From Elusimicrobiota bacterium (lineage in GTDB: Bacteria > Elusimicrobiota > Endomicrobiia > Endomicrobiales > Endomicrobiaceae): a stretch of 6,612 nucleotides of DNA. Made by a program: the position numbers and the translations under genes. The notes under the pieces were generated by a model that saw only the letters and a program-made list of their open reading frames with translations, searched no databases and was not told the origin of the DNA. The stretch is taken from NCBI GenBank assembly GCA_031282945.1, contig JAITCX010000245.1, positions 1 through 6,612 on the forward strand, in the 5' to 3' direction. Positions 4,586 to 6,612 of this stretch are shown one piece after another. Position 1 is the first letter of the stretch, and the number at the start of each line of letters is the position of its first letter.

Positions 4586-6612
4586 CTATAACTTATATTG
4601 CTTCAATTGTTCTTCAGTATGATCTATAAGTCTTTCTTCCGGACGGCCGAATAAACGTCTTAACCACCGCCTGAAATTGTCCATATATTCAAAAATCGCA
4701 GGCACAACAAGAAGCGTTAAAATTGTGGAACTTATAATTCCGCCAATAACAACAATTCCCATACCCTGCCTCATTTTTCCAACTTCGCTTAAAGCTAAAG
4801 CCGTTGGAAGCATACCCATTATAAGAGCAAAACTCGTCATTAAAATTGGACGAAGGCGCGTCTCCCCAGCTTTCACCAAGGCATCGCTTATTTCCATTCC
4901 GCCCCTAATTTTTTGTTGGGCATAGTCTATCAATAAAATTGAATTCTTTGCAACTATTCCCAACAACATTATTAGACCTATCATTGTAAACATATCCAAT
5001 GCCGTCTTTGTGATAATCAACGAGAACAATCCGCCGATTATTGCAAGCGGCAGAGCCGTCATAATTACAAAAGGGGTAATAATAGATTCGTATAAACTTG
5101 CCAAAACCAAGTATATAAAAAGCAGCGCCAAAGCGCCCGCAATCATTATGCTCTGAATCATCTCGCCCATCTGTTCCGCATCGCCGCCCATACCAACAGT
5201 TATATCTTTCCATTGATCAGCATACTCAGGGCTGTTTTTGAGTTCATTGAAAATCCTTATCATCTCGCGTCTAACGGTTTCCACCGCTCCGCCTTCCTCA
5301 AGATTGCCGGTTATATCTATATAACGCTGTTTATCGGTTCTATAAATTGTCATCGGCGCGCCGCCTTCAACGAGATTTGCAATTTTATCAATGCTGATAA
5401 GCCTGCCGTTTACATTAAATACATAAGTATCCGACATATTCTTTACAATGTCTTTTTGAGAGTCGGGCAGCTGCACCCTTATATCATATTCATTGCCGTC
5501 TTGGCGGTAATATCCCGCTAAAGACCCGTCTATCATAGCTCTAATTTCCGAGCCCGCATCCACTGAATTTACGCCCAGCAGATCGGTTTTTCCCTTGTCA
5601 AGCTGCACTTGAATTTCTGGTTTTGCCATAGAAAAATTTGTAGCTAAATCCACAAGATATGGAATGTCTTTATAACGCTGCATTAAAACTTTTGAAACAT
5701 TGGCAAGCGTATCCAAATCTGAACCGCGAATTTCAAGTTCAATATCGCTGCTAGACCCCATTGACTGCTGACCGGTAATTGCAAAATCTATTGCATCGCC
5801 GTATTTTGAAGTTAAGGTTTTTCTCAATGCCGCTTGAATTTGCGGGACTTTCATTTTTCTATTTTTTTCATCAAATAAATTTACTCTAAAACTTATAGAA
5901 TTTGAAGGACTGCTGATAAATCCGCCGCCGCCGACAGAGGTGGTAATGCGCTCCACATCTGGATAAGCCATAATTATCTCTTCAATTTCTTTTGCATAAG
6001 CATCGCTTTGTTCCAAGGAGGTTCCGGGTTTTGCGGTGGCGCTTACTGTAAATTCATTGCTTTGAGATTTCGGCATAAAGGACACTTGCAAAAATTTTGT
6101 AGACAGCCCGATAGTGCCGAAAAATACCACCAATGTTATAACTATAACGCCCCATCTCCAGCGCTTAGTTTTTGTAACTCTGGTAATAAGCCCCGCATAT
6201 TTTCTCAATATCCACCCAAAAACTTTTTCAAACCAACCAACAGTTAAAGCTCTAAATACCTTTATAACGCCGCGCCAAAAATCTCTAAACCTTCCTCTCT
6301 TAAGTTTTTCCTGCGCTACTTTTTCATGCGTTGGAATAAGATAAGCGGAAAGCATTGGAGCAATTGTAAGCGCATCCAAAATTGAAATGGTCATGGCAAA
6401 AACTATAGTTAGACCAAATTCCCTAAACATCTTGCCCATCATTCCGCCCAAAAATCCCACAGGCCCAAACACCGCAATAACTGCGGCAGTCGTTGCTATA
6501 ACGGCAAGCGTCACTTCATGGGTGCCGTCTATAGCCGCCAAAATCGGCGACTTGCCTTTTTCATAATGCCTGAAAATATTTTCCCTGACCACTATGGCAT
6601 CGTCAATCAGCA
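4586..6612 (-). CDS. RND-family efflux transporter, HAE1/AcrB-like, inner-membrane subunit (partial, N-terminus missing)
   Basis: This proton-driven pump subunit normally works as a trimer with a periplasmic adaptor and an outer-membrane channel to export drugs or other hydrophobic compounds. The frame runs off the right edge; 674 residues are visible of a family length near 1,030-1,060. The first residues, LIDDAIVVREN, are the TM4 motif with the two proton-relay aspartates (residues 3-4). TM5 and TM6 lie at about 31-52 and 65-92 (GGMMGKMFREFGLTIVFA), and TM7 at about 152-173. The second periplasmic porter/docking region spans about 175-480, and TM8-TM12 about 482-640. The TM10 proton-relay lysine is K555 in GIVAKNSILLIDYA, and RLRPILMTS (585-593) is another RND hallmark. 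The charged C-terminal tail ends at 4589. No disruption is visible. The adaptor gene would be expected upstream, outside the window. Substrate cannot be judged, and heavy-metal pumps are less likely from the TM4 and TM10 motifs. Confidence 0.93.
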   Translation of the reverse strand, partial: LIDDAIVVRENIFRHYEKGKSPILAAIDGTHEVTLAVIATTAAVIAVFGPVGFLGGMMGKMFREFGLTIVFAMTISILDALTIAPMLSAYLIPTHEKVAQEKLKRGRFRDFWRGVIKVFRALTVGWFEKVFGWILRKYAGLITRVTKTKRWRWGVIVITLVVFFGTIGLSTKFLQVSFMPKSQSNEFTVSATAKPGTSLEQSDAYAKEIEEIIMAYPDVERITTSVGGGGFISSPSNSISFRVNLFDEKNRKMKVPQIQAALRKTLTSKYGDAIDFAITGQQSMGSSSDIELEIRGSDLDTLANVSKVLMQRYKDIPYLVDLATNFSMAKPEIQVQLDKGKTDLLGVNSVDAGSEIRAMIDGSLAGYYRQDGNEYDIRVQLPDSQKDIVKNMSDTYVFNVNGRLISIDKIANLVEGGAPMTIYRTDKQRYIDITGNLEEGGAVETVRREMIRIFNELKNSPEYADQWKDITVGMGGDAEQMGEMIQSIMIAGALALLFIYLVLASLYESIITPFVIMTALPLAIIGGLFSLIITKTALDMFTMIGLIMLLGIVAKNSILLIDYAQQKIRGGMEISDALVKAGETRLRPILMTSFALIMGMLPTALALSEVGKMRQGMGIVVIGGIISSTILTLLVVPAIFEYMDNFRRWLRRLFGRPEERLIDHTEEQLKQYKL

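Noticed and set aside
5213..5521. Plus-strand open frame opposite the RND gene
   Set aside because: It is a shadow of the well-conserved minus-strand RND coding sequence and has no independent support; the same holds for the other frames within malQ, ogg and the RND gene.

Overview
The window reads as AT-rich bacterial chromosome from a Gram-negative-type organism, because it carries an RND inner-membrane efflux pump. Combining a long Bacteroidetes/plant-DPE2-type amylomaltase, an Ogg2-type 8-oxoguanine glycosylase (common in archaea and Thermotoga, patchy in other bacteria) and an HAE1-like RND pump, I lean weakly towards an anaerobic gut- or termite-type lineage such as Elusimicrobiota/Endomicrobium. 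That is an inference; there is no rRNA or marker gene to settle it.

Layout, left to right. Bases 1-370 are noncoding: a GC-rich, hairpin-rich repeat copy (1 to about 140) followed by an AT-rich array of imperfect hairpins with a period of about 49 bp (about 142-360), which forms the leader of malQ. malQ (371-3004, +) encodes a complete 877-residue 4-alpha-glucanotransferase with two N-terminal starch-binding-like domains. Bases 3005-3741 hold no convincing gene. They contain a second copy of the GC-rich repeat (from 3449, 115 of 119 positions identical to the first) followed by a second AT-rich hairpin array ending in a perfect 24-bp palindrome. On the minus strand lie an ogg gene (3742-4434), a strong double-hairpin terminator (4452-4518), and the C-terminal two thirds of an RND transporter (4586-6612), whose 5' end is cut by the window edge in the Asp-Asp motif of TM4.

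The three genes have unrelated roles (cytoplasmic alpha-glucan metabolism, DNA base-excision repair, envelope efflux) and form no obvious functional cluster. malQ converges with ogg. ogg follows the RND gene on the same strand, but the terminator between them suggests that they are transcribed separately, and a TATAAT lies just upstream of the ogg ATG.

The unusual content is the composite repeat: a conserved GC-rich structured block plus an AT-rich pyrimidine/purine hairpin array, present twice in 3.5 kb. It could be a dispersed mobile or RNA-encoding element. I cannot tell from this window alone whether it is transcribed, mobile or previously catalogued.
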